DNA of 35,593 bases. It comes from Rhizophagus prolifer. Lineage: Eukaryota > Glomeromycota > Glomeromycetes > Glomerales > Glomeraceae. A program made the position numbers and the translations under genes. The stretch spans positions 1-35,593 of the forward strand of contig NQWY01000019.1 in the NCBI GenBank assembly GCA_019425655.1, written 5' to 3'. The notes beneath the pieces were generated by a model, which was not told the origin of the DNA, searched no databases, and was given only the letters and a program-made list of their open reading frames with translations. This document shows, in pieces, positions 24,902-34,153 of the stretch (position 1 is the first letter of the stretch; the number at the start of each line of letters is the position of its first letter).

Positions 24902-26129
24902 GAATCAGAGACAACGAATCGCTTTTCAAAATAATGCGAGAAGATTTGCCTTTCCTTGCGGTATATATTTTTGACGCAACTTTTTTCAATTCGACACAAT
25001 TCAGTTTTAGGAAAATTGGGAAATTTCGGGCTAAATTTTTGCTGGAGACGGTTTCGGATTTGGAAAATAATTTAAAGAAAAAAAAGATTCCGTTTCTAAA
25101 AAAATTTGGTCAAGTTCAAGATATTTTTAAGCAGATTTCCGAAGATTTTGAGGTTGAAAAAATATTCTGTCAGAGAGAGTGGACGAAGGAAGAACTTGAA
25201 GTTGTGAATCAAATTAAGGCATTTTTGCCTGCTGTAAAATGGGTGAAATCTTATTCTCAACTTTTGCTTCAACCACAATTCGTAAAGGTAAAATTAGATG
25301 AAATTCCTTTGTTGTTTACAACATTCAGACAAAAAACAGAGAAAGATTTTAAAATCAGAAATGAGTTTGATTCTGAACATCTGGTTTATAATAAATCCAT
25401 ATTAGATTTAAAAATAAACAGCGACAATATTTCATTACAGACTTTAGGTTCGCGGCTTTTCCATTTTCAGGTGGAGAAACTGAAGGATGGGAACGGTTGA
25501 ATCATTACTTTTTTGAAACTCAAAATTTAGGCTGTTATAAAGAGACAAGAGATGGTTTAATTGATAAAGACTACAGCAGCAAATTTTCTGTGTGGCTTGC
25601 CAATGGAAGTTTGTCTGCAGTATCTGTTTTCCACGAAATCAAGAGATATGAAGCGGAATTTGGAGAGAATGAATCAACGTACTGGCTTGTTTTTGAATTA
25701 CTTTGGCGGGATTTTTTTAAATATACTTCGATGCAGTTTCGGGAGAAAATATTTCAGAAAAACGGAATTTTAGATCGGGATTATGAGTGGAAATCTGACC
25801 AAAATTTAATCAATCAATGGATCAACGGCGAGACAGATTCCGATTTCATCAATGCGAATATGCTGGAAATTAAAAATACAGGCTGGATGAGCAACCGCGG
25901 ACGACAAAATGTAGCTTCCTATTTTTGCAAGATACTGAAGCAGGATTGGAGAATCGGCGCTGCTTATTTTGAAGAAATGCTCATCGATTACGATGTTCAC
26001 AGTAATTACGGAAACTGGATGTACCTCGCCGGAGTTGGAAATGACCCGAGAAGCAGAACTTTTAACGCTGCAAAACAGGCTGAACAATACGATTCGGAAT
26101 ATAAATTCAGAAATTTATGGCTAAAGTAA
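24853..26129 (+). pseudogene. Cryptochrome-DASH, frame-interrupted
   Basis: The N-terminal photolyase-like half runs in one frame from ATG 24853 (MPEKQKINILWFGNNLRIRDNE) to 25500; the FAD-binding half continues in another frame to 26129. The second half has EGWERLNHYFFE, SSKFSVWLANGSLSAVS, NANMLEIKNTGWMSNRGRQN and HSNYGNWMYLAGVGNDPRSR, clear marks of cryptochrome-DASH. The break lies near 25445-25465, and about ten codons normally present between TLG and the FPFSGGE motif are missing, so it looks like a short out-of-frame deletion. Family members repair cyclobutane dimers in single-stranded DNA or act as light sensors. As read, no full protein is made. Confidence 0.8.
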
Positions 26130-27595
26130 AATTTTCAACGGCACAATTGATATTTCCGCATCAGCTTTTTAAGGATACGGATTATCTGGATAAAAATCAA
26201 CCGGTTTTCCTGGTGGAAGAATTTCTGTTTTTTAAACAATACAAATTTCACAAACAGAAAATTGCCTTACATAGGGCGAGTATGAAATTTTATGAGGAAT
26301 ATTTGACCAAAAAAAAATTCAAGGTTGAATATATTGACAGTACTTCCCCACTTTCTGATGTACGAAATTTAATTAAACATTTAGAAAAAGAAAAATTTAA
26401 AAAAATCTTCATTACAGATGTTTGCGACAATTGGCTTGAAAAAAGAATCAAGGAAACGAAACTAGAATTAGAAATTCTTGAAAGTCCACTGTTTATCAAT
26501 ACCCGGGAAGATTTAAAAGATTATTTTGAAGATAAAAAATCGTATCATCAAACTGATTTTTACAAGCAGCAAAGAATTTCCCGAAACATTCTGATGAAAG
26601 CCGGAAAACCAATCGGTGGAAAATGGACTTTCGATAAAGAAAACCGTAAAAAATATCCTAAAAATAAAAAAGCGCCATCCGTTCACTTTCTTGAAAACAG
26701 CAAATATTATGAGGAAGCGAAAATTTACACCGAGAAAAACTTCAGTGGAAATTATGGCAATTTGACATCATACCAACTCTATCCTGTCACTTTTAAAGAA
26801 GCAGAAAATTGGCTGAATCAATTTCTGGAACTGCGGTTTGCTGATTTTGGAATCTACGAAGACAGCATCGTGGAGCGTGAACATTTTCTGCATCACAGCG
26901 TGCTTTCTCCATTGTTAAACATTGGACTTTTGACTGCCGAAAACGTTCTAAAAGAAGCGATTGATTATGCAGGAGAATATAACACTCCCGTCAATTCTCT
27001 TGAAGGTTTTGTGCGGCAGATTTTGGGCTGGAGAGAATTCGTGAGGGGAATTTATCTCTATCAGGGAACTTTTCAGCGGAATAAAAATTATTGGAAACAT
27101 CATAATCCACTACCCGAATCTTTTTATACTGGAAAGACAGAAATTAAACCGATTGACAGCACAATTAAAAAGGTTTTGGAGACCGGTTATGCGCATCACA
27201 TCGAACGTTTAATGATTTTCGCCAACTTTATGAACTTGTTGAATCTTAATCCCAACGACGTTTATCAATGGTTTATGGAAATGTTCATCGATTCTTACGA
27301 TTGGGTAATGGTTCCGAACGTTTATGGAATGAGCAGTTTTTCTGACGGGGGAAAAATGAGTACAAAACCGTACATCAGCGGAAGCAATTACATTAAAAAA
27401 ATGAGCGATTACACCGATCGCGACTGGACGGAAAAATGGGATGCCCTCTTTTGGAATTTTGTGAATGACAAACAGGAATTTTTCAAAACAAATCTGAGAT
27501 TGGGAATGATGTTGCGAACTTTAGACAAAATGACGGATCAGAAAAAATCAGAATATTTTAAAATTGCGAAACGTACGATTAAAAATTTAAAATAA
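26117..27595 (+). CDS. Photolyase-related protein (DPRP/FeS-BCP family) without Fe-S cysteines
   Basis: A 492-residue member of the deoxyribodipyrimidine photolyase-related protein family, whose best-known members are bacterial (6-4) photolyases of the PhrB type. The N-terminal part is the alpha/beta antenna domain (LIFPHQLFKD); the C-terminal helical part binds FAD (HHSVLSPLLNIGLL, ILGWREFVRGIYLYQG, HIERLMIFANFMNLL, MSSFSDGGKMSTKPYISGSNYIKKMSDY). PhrB-type enzymes carry a [4Fe-4S] cluster bound by four cysteines, three of them just after the MSDY motif. Here that region reads DYTDRDWTEKWDALFW, and the whole protein has one cysteine (C103). So it should lack the cluster. It overlaps the cryptochrome frame by 13 bases. 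Confidence 0.88.
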   Translation: MAKVKFSTAQLIFPHQLFKDTDYLDKNQPVFLVEEFLFFKQYKFHKQKIALHRASMKFYEEYLTKKKFKVEYIDSTSPLSDVRNLIKHLEKEKFKKIFITDVCDNWLEKRIKETKLELEILESPLFINTREDLKDYFEDKKSYHQTDFYKQQRISRNILMKAGKPIGGKWTFDKENRKKYPKNKKAPSVHFLENSKYYEEAKIYTEKNFSGNYGNLTSYQLYPVTFKEAENWLNQFLELRFADFGIYEDSIVEREHFLHHSVLSPLLNIGLLTAENVLKEAIDYAGEYNTPVNSLEGFVRQILGWREFVRGIYLYQGTFQRNKNYWKHHNPLPESFYTGKTEIKPIDSTIKKVLETGYAHHIERLMIFANFMNLLNLNPNDVYQWFMEMFIDSYDWVMVPNVYGMSSFSDGGKMSTKPYISGSNYIKKMSDYTDRDWTEKWDALFWNFVNDKQEFFKTNLRLGMMLRTLDKMTDQKKSEYFKIAKRTIKNLK

Positions 27596-27876
27596 TGGTG
27601 AAAGAATTTAATTCAATACAGACAGACCGTATTATTGAAATGGCTTGGGAAGACCGAACGCCGTTTGAAGCGATAGAATTTCAGTTTGGTATTTCTGAAT
27701 CTCAAGTGATTGAAATGATGAGGACAGAACTGAAACCATCAAGTTTTCGGCTCTGGAGAAAGAGAGTGAATTCGGGAATTAGCCAGAAACATCTGATGAA
27801 GAGAAATCCTGAGATTAGCCGGTTTAAATGTACGAGACAAAAGGCAATCAGTCATAATAAGATTTCAAAACGGTAA
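27595..27876 (+). CDS. TIGR03643/DUF2805 family protein
   Basis: A 93-residue protein: IIEMAWEDRTPFEAIEFQFGISESQVIEMMRTELKPSSFRLWRKRV (13-58) matches the TIGR03643 (DUF2805) family, which looks like a small DNA-binding helix-turn-helix fold. Family genes are regularly found beside cryptochromes and photolyases. Its ATG overlaps the stop of the photolyase gene (TAATG). A nucleic-acid-binding or regulatory role is likely but unproven. Confidence 0.85.
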   Translation: MVKEFNSIQTDRIIEMAWEDRTPFEAIEFQFGISESQVIEMMRTELKPSSFRLWRKRVNSGISQKHLMKRNPEISRFKCTRQKAISHNKISKR

Positions 27877-27888
27877 AATATAACAAAA

Positions 27889-28587
27889 ATGAAAAACATA
27901 GTCATTATCGGTTGCGGACAGGGAATTGGGTTTGCTGCTGCAAAAATACTGTCGGAAAATCACAATGTAATCGGCATTTCAAGAACAGAAAATCCTAAAA
28001 TTAAAAATTTAAATATTCAATTTCATCCAATGGATATCCTTTCGGGGAATCTGAATGAAATTATATTCCCTGAAGTTATTGACGGATTGGTCTATGCGCC
28101 GGGAAGCATTAATTTAAAACCATTTAACCGTCTTTCGATTGAAGATTTTGAGAACGATTTCGAAGTCAATGTTTTGGGTGCAGTGAAAACGATTCAGAAA
28201 CTGTTGCCTAATTTGAAGAAGTCGAAAAGTGCTTCTGTTGTATTGTTCAGTTCAGTGGCTGCAAATCTGGGAATGCCTTTTCACGCCTCGATTTCTGCAA
28301 GTAAAAGTGCTGTTGAAGGCTTAACGAAAAGTCTGGCCGCAGAATTGTCTGCTCAGAAAGTAAGAGTGAATGCAATTGCACCTTCTTTAACGGATACCAA
28401 TCTCGCTTCAACACTTCTTTCAACACCTGAAAAACGGGAAGCATCCGGAAAGAGACATCCGTTGCAAAGAGTGGGCACTGCCGACGAAATCGCAAAAATG
28501 GTAGAGTTTTTATTAGATGAAAATTCATCGTGGATCACAGGACAGATCATCGGGATTGACGGCGGAATGAGTAACATCAAATTGTAA
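27889..28587 (+). CDS. Short-chain dehydrogenase-like protein lacking the catalytic tyrosine
   Basis: A 232-residue SDR protein with a glycine motif (GCGQGIG, 8-14), VLFSSVAA (118-125) and the SDR tail (DGGMSN). In the active site, the YxxxK position reads I135-S-A-S-K139 (HASISASKSAVEG), so the tyrosine is replaced by isoleucine, while N94 and K139 remain. Related proteins in photolyase clusters share this change. It may bind NAD(P) without classical reductase chemistry. It starts 12 bases after TIGR03643 in the same operon. Confidence 0.85.
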   Translation: MKNIVIIGCGQGIGFAAAKILSENHNVIGISRTENPKIKNLNIQFHPMDILSGNLNEIIFPEVIDGLVYAPGSINLKPFNRLSIEDFENDFEVNVLGAVKTIQKLLPNLKKSKSASVVLFSSVAANLGMPFHASISASKSAVEGLTKSLAAELSAQKVRVNAIAPSLTDTNLASTLLSTPEKREASGKRHPLQRVGTADEIAKMVEFLLDENSSWITGQIIGIDGGMSNIKL

Positions 28588-28627
28588 CCATTCCCAAAAA
28601 CTAATATCTTTACCATAAATTACAGCG

Positions 28628-29275
28628 ATGCAAACTGATTTTATCATAGAATTACTTCATCAAGTCAAAGAATTTGAAAATTCTGATGCTTACAAACCCA
28701 ACTCTACCGTTGATGATTTCCGCATTTGGATGAATGATAAAAAATATTACGACGAGAGTCCGACCAAGCTTTTTAAGAATGAAAAACATCAGGTTTCATT
28801 TACCGAAAATGAAATTTGCAAACAGGTTCTCTTATTAGGACGATATTCTAAATTACTGATAAGAAAAGGTTTGGGAGATTTTCCTGAGTTAGCGAATGAA
28901 GAATTTACTTATCTGTACCGATTGAAAGACGAACCTTTTTTAACAAAAATTCAGTTGATCGAAAAAAACGGTCACGAGAAGCAGACCGGAACTCAAATCA
29001 TCAAAAGACTTTTGGAAGCAGGATTTTTGGAGGAGAAAAATGATAAGGACGATAAGCGCAGCAAACGACTTAATTTGACTAAGAAAGGCGAAGAAATTTT
29101 CCACGCCTCGGTATCAGATGTGAATTTAACTTCAAAAATTTTATCCGGAAAGCTTGACAAAGATGAAAAGAATGAACTTCTGAGGATTTTAAAAAAACTA
29201 AATGAATTTCATTCACATATCTATGCTGACTATAAAAGCGCTGATATTAATATGATTGTTAAAATTTTCGAATGA
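28628..29275 (+). CDS. MarR-family regulator
   Basis: A 215-residue winged-helix regulator. The MarR-type core, about 80-190, holds LLLGRYSKLLIRKGL, FTYLYRLKDEPFLTKIQLIEKNGHEKQTGTQIIKRLLEAGFLEEKNDKDDKRSKRLNLTKKGEEI with the wing DDKRSKRL. The first 70 residues form an unusual N-terminal extension. It is 40 bases after the SDR gene; a TATCTTTA sequence in that gap resembles a -7 box. It ends the light cluster and probably senses a ligand for it. Confidence 0.85.
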   Translation: MQTDFIIELLHQVKEFENSDAYKPNSTVDDFRIWMNDKKYYDESPTKLFKNEKHQVSFTENEICKQVLLLGRYSKLLIRKGLGDFPELANEEFTYLYRLKDEPFLTKIQLIEKNGHEKQTGTQIIKRLLEAGFLEEKNDKDDKRSKRLNLTKKGEEIFHASVSDVNLTSKILSGKLDKDEKNELLRILKKLNEFHSHIYADYKSADINMIVKIFE

Positions 29276-29534
29276 ATTTTAGTTAACAATATACTTAGAT
29301 ATTACTTAACACCTTCAAAGTATTATCTATATCTTCCAACAAATGGTTTAAATAGAGTCCCGTCAAGTTCACAAAAAAGGACTAAAGCGAAAAAGATTTA
29401 CAGACACTATCACTTGTAATATTACTTCTATACTAAAGTTTTCTTTAAATAATCTCTATATATAATCATTCACTTTTATCTTTTTTTTTATTAATTCCTA
29501 CAATAAAGTAGAATGATGCAGTAAAAGGCATATT

Positions 29535-29819
29535 TTATTTTTTACGTAAAGAAAATTCTATTGCTTCTTGTTGGATTTCGTCATTTGATTTATGACTGTT
29601 TTTCAGCAACCATTCGTCAATTTTTTTTCGTTCAAAGAATAGAATTTTTCCGGAAGGTTTTGAAAATGGGATAGAGTTGGTATGAACCAATTTATAGATA
29701 TAGGATTTCTTGAAACCCGTGTAATCAGAAAGCTCTTCTAAATTAAGAATTGCTTTGAGCCCGAAAATATGTTTTTCAATTCGGTTAAGTTTGTGAATGA
29801 TAATCTCGTTATTTTCCAT
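29535..29819 (-). CDS. Excisionase-type helix-turn-helix protein
   Basis: A 94-residue DNA-binding protein. LEELSDYTGFKKSYIYKLVHTNSIPFSKPSGKILFFERKKIDEWLL (26-71) is a MerR/excisionase-like HTH of the helix_turn_helix_17 type. It lies 190 bases downstream of the integrase on the same strand. In Bacteroidota elements such proteins direct excision. Its function as an excisionase is inferred from the pairing. Confidence 0.8.
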   Translation of the reverse strand: MENNEIIIHKLNRIEKHIFGLKAILNLEELSDYTGFKKSYIYKLVHTNSIPFSKPSGKILFFERKKIDEWLLKNSHKSNDEIQQEAIEFSLRKK

Positions 29820-30012
29820 CTGTTTCTTTTAATTGATTTAACGAAACAAAAGTCAACTATAAAAACCGTAAATAAAAGACTACCAATAGCTTGTGGGCTA
29901 AATAAGAATACTCTGGATTGATTTTATCTGTCAAATGATTAAAAAAGATTAATCTGGATTCAACTGAATTCGAAAGCGATTTTCACAGAGTTTAAAATCG
30001 AAAACGGAATTT

Positions 30013-31152
30013 TCATAACTCAATATTTAATTCCGGAATAATCTCAGCAGCTTCTTTCATTTTGCTATCCACAATTTTTGCATAAATCTGCGTTGTTCTT
30101 AATTCTCGATGTCCAAGTCTTTTAGAAACCGTGTAAATGTCTGCACCGTTTTCTAACAACAGAACTGCATTCGTATGTCTGGCAGAGTGAAAAGTAATAT
30201 GCTTAGGAACTGCAGCACGATTGCACCAGCGTATAATTTCAGTATTGTAGGTCATTCCATATTTCAAACCTTTGAAAACTCTTTCTTGCGGATCTTGTCT
30301 TTCTCCTAACAATTCTCTGGCTTGTTTTGAGATATAAAGATATTCTACGCCATCCGTTTTTTCTTGTCTGAAATTGACTTTTGATATATCACCTTCATCA
30401 CGAACTTCTTTCCAAATCATGGTATTGATATCCGACCAACGTAGCCCTGATAAACACGAAAAAAGGAAAGCTTTTTTCAAAACCGGATATTTACATTCAG
30501 CTTTGGCTAAACGTTGTAATTCATCAAAGATTAGATATTCTCTTTGGCTTTCAGCCTGTTCAAAGGATTTGACTTTTGATGCGTAATTTATAGTCAAATA
30601 TCCATTATCGAAAGCACTTCTGAGTGCAGCTTTAAACTTATTGAAATATGAATATTTTGAATTCTGAGAAAGTGGCAACTCACTTTTTGTAAGAGCGTCT
30701 TTTTCGAAATATCGGTGAACTTTCTTGACGAAACTTTCATCAATTTCTTCGAAAGTCATATTTTTTGGAACAATCTTTTTGAGATGTTGTAGCGTAGAAA
30801 ACCAATTACCATAATTATTAGAAGTATCTTGCTTTTGCTTTTCTTCCGTGAGTTCAGCAAAAAAATTTAGAAATACCCTTTTTGATTTTGCAGTATTTTT
30901 TAATTCAAATCTACCTTGCGCATATTCAGCTTTTCTAATTGCAAGTACGTTTTCTGCAAATTCTAAAGCTTCTTTATTTTCTTTTTTTTCTTTTGCAGTT
31001 TTTGGATTTGAAATTAAATAAGAATCTAGATTCTCAAAGCTTCTCAGATGTTTTCTTTTTCCGTCTTCAGTGATTTCGGAACCACGATAAAACTCAATCG
31101 ACAGACTGATTCTTCCATCTTTCAATTTTCTTTGACTAAGTGATATTTTCAT
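30013..31152 (-). CDS. Tyrosine site-specific integrase
   Basis: A 379-residue tyrosine recombinase. The N-terminal arm-binding and SAM-like parts (1-190) are followed by the catalytic domain with R238 (LSGLRWSDI), K265 (RQEKTDG), H322-x2-R325 (FHSARHT), H348 (LGHRE) and the nucleophile Y357 (TTQIYAK). All six expected residues are present, so it looks intact. It begins 157 bases from the 3' end of mnmE, and its promoter region holds direct and inverted repeats. It is the integrase type carried by integrative elements of Bacteroidota. Confidence 0.93.
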   Translation of the reverse strand: MKISLSQRKLKDGRISLSIEFYRGSEITEDGKRKHLRSFENLDSYLISNPKTAKEKKENKEALEFAENVLAIRKAEYAQGRFELKNTAKSKRVFLNFFAELTEEKQKQDTSNNYGNWFSTLQHLKKIVPKNMTFEEIDESFVKKVHRYFEKDALTKSELPLSQNSKYSYFNKFKAALRSAFDNGYLTINYASKVKSFEQAESQREYLIFDELQRLAKAECKYPVLKKAFLFSCLSGLRWSDINTMIWKEVRDEGDISKVNFRQEKTDGVEYLYISKQARELLGERQDPQERVFKGLKYGMTYNTEIIRWCNRAAVPKHITFHSARHTNAVLLLENGADIYTVSKRLGHRELRTTQIYAKIVDSKMKEAAEIIPELNIEL

Positions 31153-31160
31153 AACTTTGG

Positions 31161-31227
31161 ATTTGTACTACTTTGTACTACTTTTCACTATTTTTATAGC
31201 CTGAAGTGGTACAGAAGTAGTACAAAT
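31161..31227. repeat. Direct and inverted repeats between integrase and mnmE
   Basis: ATTTGTACTACTT (31161-31173) is matched by its exact reverse complement AAGTAGTACAAAT (31215-31227). TTTGTACTAC is also present twice in tandem (31162-31171 and 31172-31181, 10-bp period). Such clustered sites next to an integrase start are typical of recombinase arm or core binding sites, or of autoregulation. Confidence 0.6.
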
Positions 31228-31309
31228 ATATAAATATACTCCAAAAAGAGAAAATAAATTTTTTATAAATGATTGATAATCAAATAAAAGAAACTAAAGG
31301 AAAGTTAAA

Positions 31310-32632
31310 TTATTTCCCGATACAAAACTTAGAAAAAATATTCCCTAATACCTCATCATTGCTAAATTCACCCGAAATTTCACCAAGATATTCCAAAGCG
31401 TTTCTCAGTTCATAGGCCAAAAGTTCTGTTGTAATTTGTGAACTTACAGCGTCATCAACTTGCTTAACCGAGTTCAGAGACTTTTGTAAAGCCTCGTAAT
31501 GACGTTGATTGGTAATGACAACATTTCCTTCTTCAGATTTCAAATGCTCAACATAAGAAGATAATTCGTTTTTTAAATCCTGAATATTTTGATTTTCCAC
31601 TGCCGAAATTTTTATAAAATCAAAATCAGTCGAGATTTCGTTTCTGAAAATCTGCTCTAACTTTTCATATTGGGTCGGAATAACCTCATCAATTTTTGTA
31701 GCACAGATAATCAACTTCAGACCATCTCTCAATAAGGATTTTATCATTTCAACATCTTCAGAAAAATCCTCGGTTCCTGCATCAGCCAAATACACCAAAA
31801 TTTCTGCATTTTCAACTTTCTCTTTTGCCTTTTTTACACCAATCGCTTCAATTTCGTCATCAGTTTGAAAGCATGTCCTTTGATGTGCAGGATTTCTTCA
31901 ATTGTATCTCGTGTTGTTCCTGCGATATTGCTCACAATCGCTCTTTCTTCTTTCAACAGTGCATTAAGAAGTGTGGATTTTCCGGCATTTGGTTTCCCGA
32001 TAATGGCAACAGCAGTTCCATTTTTAATTGCATTACCGTATTGGAAACTTTCAATCAAAGAATTCAATTTGTCTTCGATTTTATAAAGTAAGGATTTAAG
32101 AGCTGTTCTGTCAGCAAATTCAACATCTTCTTCTGCAAAACAAGTCATTTCTCAGGAATGAAATCTCGTTGGAAATTCCACCTTTCAATTGATTCAGGGC
32201 TACTTTTCGGGATGCTTCATTTTCAGATGCAATAAGATCTGCAATAGATTCAGCCTGAGACAGATCGATTCTGCCATTCATGAAAGCGCGCATCGTAAAT
32301 TCTCCTGCTTTTGCCATTCTTGCTCCGTTTTTAATTAAAGCTTCAAGAATTTTTTTCCCTATATAAGGTGAGCCATGGAAAGATATCTCTACAGAATTTT
32401 CGGTCGTAAAAGTTTTCGGAGCGTGAAAAACAGAAACCATTACCTCATCAATCGTTTCTTCTTCATCCTCGATGAAACCATAATGGATGGTGTGAGATTT
32501 CACTTTTTCCAGATTTTTCCCTGTGAAGATTTTATTAACAATTTCAAAAGATTGGCTGCCGGAAACCCTGATGATTCCGATTGCTCCGATTCCATTAGCC
32601 GTTGCCAGCGCACAAATAGTATCCTGATTCAT
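31310..32632 (-). pseudogene. mnmE: tRNA uridine-modification GTPase MnmE, interrupted twice
   Basis: MnmE (TrmE) works with MnmG to modify wobble uridine in tRNA. The gene runs from ATG 32632 to the stop at 31310 (441 codons; the family is near 460). The first open segment (32120-32632) holds the folate-binding N-terminal domain and the start of the helical domain; the middle (31834-32148, another frame) has the Walker [10 protein letters not shown] and GTTRDT; the last (31310-31798 and upstream, first frame again) has the G4 motif ATKID and the C-terminal FCIGK. Near 32138-32144 about 12 codons of the helical domain are missing, and near 31858-31866 about 9 codons are missing, including the G3 motif DTAG. 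Both losses shift the frame. No GTPase can be made as read. Confidence 0.85.
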
Positions 32633-32637
32633 AATCG

Positions 32638-32666
32638 CAAAGTTACGGGATTAAAATCTAAATCAA
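32638..32666 (-). promoter_or_regulatory. mnmE promoter
   Basis: On the minus strand TTG (32664-32666), 18 bases, then TAACTTTG (32638-32645), a full -33/-7 Bacteroidota promoter. The -7 box ends 5 bases before the ATG, so the message is nearly or fully leaderless. Confidence 0.65.
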
Positions 32667-32806
32667 TTTCAAAAACATGGTGATTTTTAATTAATAATTC
32701 ATGAAACTCCATTGGTTAACATTGTAGGACAGCCAAGGTATTATCAACCTAAATTGAATACACTCAATAATTTCAAAAGATAAAACCAAATACAGTTAGT
32801 TATTCT

Positions 32807-32814
32807 TATCTTTG
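32807..32814 (+). promoter_or_regulatory. tyrS -7 box
   Basis: TATCTTTG matches TAnnTTTG exactly, 20 bases before the tyrS start codon. Confidence 0.6.
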
Positions 32815-32834
32815 CCCCTAAAATTTTTTAGACA

Positions 32835-34130
32835 ATGAATGCATTTATAGAAGAGCTGAAATGGCGCGGACTTTTTTCTGACATGACACCGGGAACGGAA
32901 GATCAACTGAATAAAGAGATGACAAAAGCTTACATTGGATTTGATCCAACTGCAGATTCTTTGCATATCGGAAGTCTTATCCAGATCAAGATCCTGGCTC
33001 ACTTTCAGCAGCACGGTCATCAGCCGATTGCTTTGGTTGGAGGCGCAACAGGAATGATTGGAGATCCTTCCGGGAAATCTGCAGAACGTAATCTTTTGAG
33101 CGAAGAAACGTTACTCTATTACGTTGATTGTCTGAAAAACCAGTTATCCAGATTCCTGAAATTTGACGGTGATGGCGATAACAAAGCAATCCTTGTGAAC
33201 AATTATGATTGGATGAAGGATTTCACTTTCCTTGATTTTGCGAAAAACATCGGAAAACATATTACTGTCAATTATATGATGGCCAAAGACTCCGTAAAGA
33301 AACGTTTTTCAGGAGATTCCGGTGTTGACGGAATGAGTTTTACGGAATTCACGTATCAGCTTTTACAAGGTTACGATTACCTTCATCTTTATCAGAACAA
33401 TGGTGTTAAGCTTCAGATGGGAGGTTCTGATCAGTGGGGAAATATCACAACCGGAACAGAATTAATCAGAAGAAAAGCACAAGGTGAAGCTTACGCTTTA
33501 ACTGTTCCGTTGATTACAAAAGCAGATGGTTCCAAATTCGGAAAGTCCGAAAGCGGTGAAAACTATTGGTTAGACGCGAAGAAAACTTCACCTTACAAAT
33601 TCTATCAGTTCTGGCTGAATGCCACTGACGATGATGCAGAACGTTTCATCAAATTCTACACGTTCCTTCCAAAAGAAGTGATCGAAGCTCTGGTTGAAGA
33701 ACATAAAACAGCAGCGCACGAAAGAAAACTTCAGAAAAAACTGGCTGAAGAAGTGACGGTCTGGGTGCATGGACAGGCGGAATATGAAAAAGCACTGAAA
33801 GCATCCCAAATTCTTTTCGGACAATCGACCGCGGAAGATCTTGTAAGTCTTGATGAGGAATTATTCCTTCAGATTTTTGATGGTGTCCCTCAAAAAGACA
33901 TCGCAAAATCAGAAGTTATTGGAAGCAATATCGTTGATTTGATTTCCGAAAAAACAGGTTTTCTAAAATCTAAAGGTGAAGCCAAAAGAGAATTGACAGG
34001 GAATGCAATCTCTGTTAATAAAACTAAAGTTGGTGAAGATTTCTCGATCTCTGAAAGTGATTTGATTGATGGAAAATTCCTTCTTCTGCAAAAAGGAAAG
34101 AAAAATTACTTTATTGTAAAAGCAGTTTAA
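32835..34130 (+). CDS. tyrS: Tyrosyl-tRNA synthetase
   Basis: A 431-residue class I aminoacyl-tRNA synthetase that charges tRNA(Tyr). The HIGH-type motif is HIGS (44-47) and the KMSKS-type motif is KFGKS (234-238), the form of the TyrRS-1 type. [26 protein letters not shown] and [13 protein letters not shown] are substrate-binding marks. The C-terminal part (about 365-431) is an S4-like RNA-binding domain. It is divergent from mnmE, has its own -7 box, and ends at a strong terminator. It is intact, in contrast to mnmE. Confidence 0.97.
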   Translation: MNAFIEELKWRGLFSDMTPGTEDQLNKEMTKAYIGFDPTADSLHIGSLIQIKILAHFQQHGHQPIALVGGATGMIGDPSGKSAERNLLSEETLLYYVDCLKNQLSRFLKFDGDGDNKAILVNNYDWMKDFTFLDFAKNIGKHITVNYMMAKDSVKKRFSGDSGVDGMSFTEFTYQLLQGYDYLHLYQNNGVKLQMGGSDQWGNITTGTELIRRKAQGEAYALTVPLITKADGSKFGKSESGENYWLDAKKTSPYKFYQFWLNATDDDAERFIKFYTFLPKEVIEALVEEHKTAAHERKLQKKLAEEVTVWVHGQAEYEKALKASQILFGQSTAEDLVSLDEELFLQIFDGVPQKDIAKSEVIGSNIVDLISEKTGFLKSKGEAKRELTGNAISVNKTKVGEDFSISESDLIDGKFLLLQKGKKNYFIVKAV

Positions 34131-34153
34131 AAAAAATTAGATTTTAAATAAAT

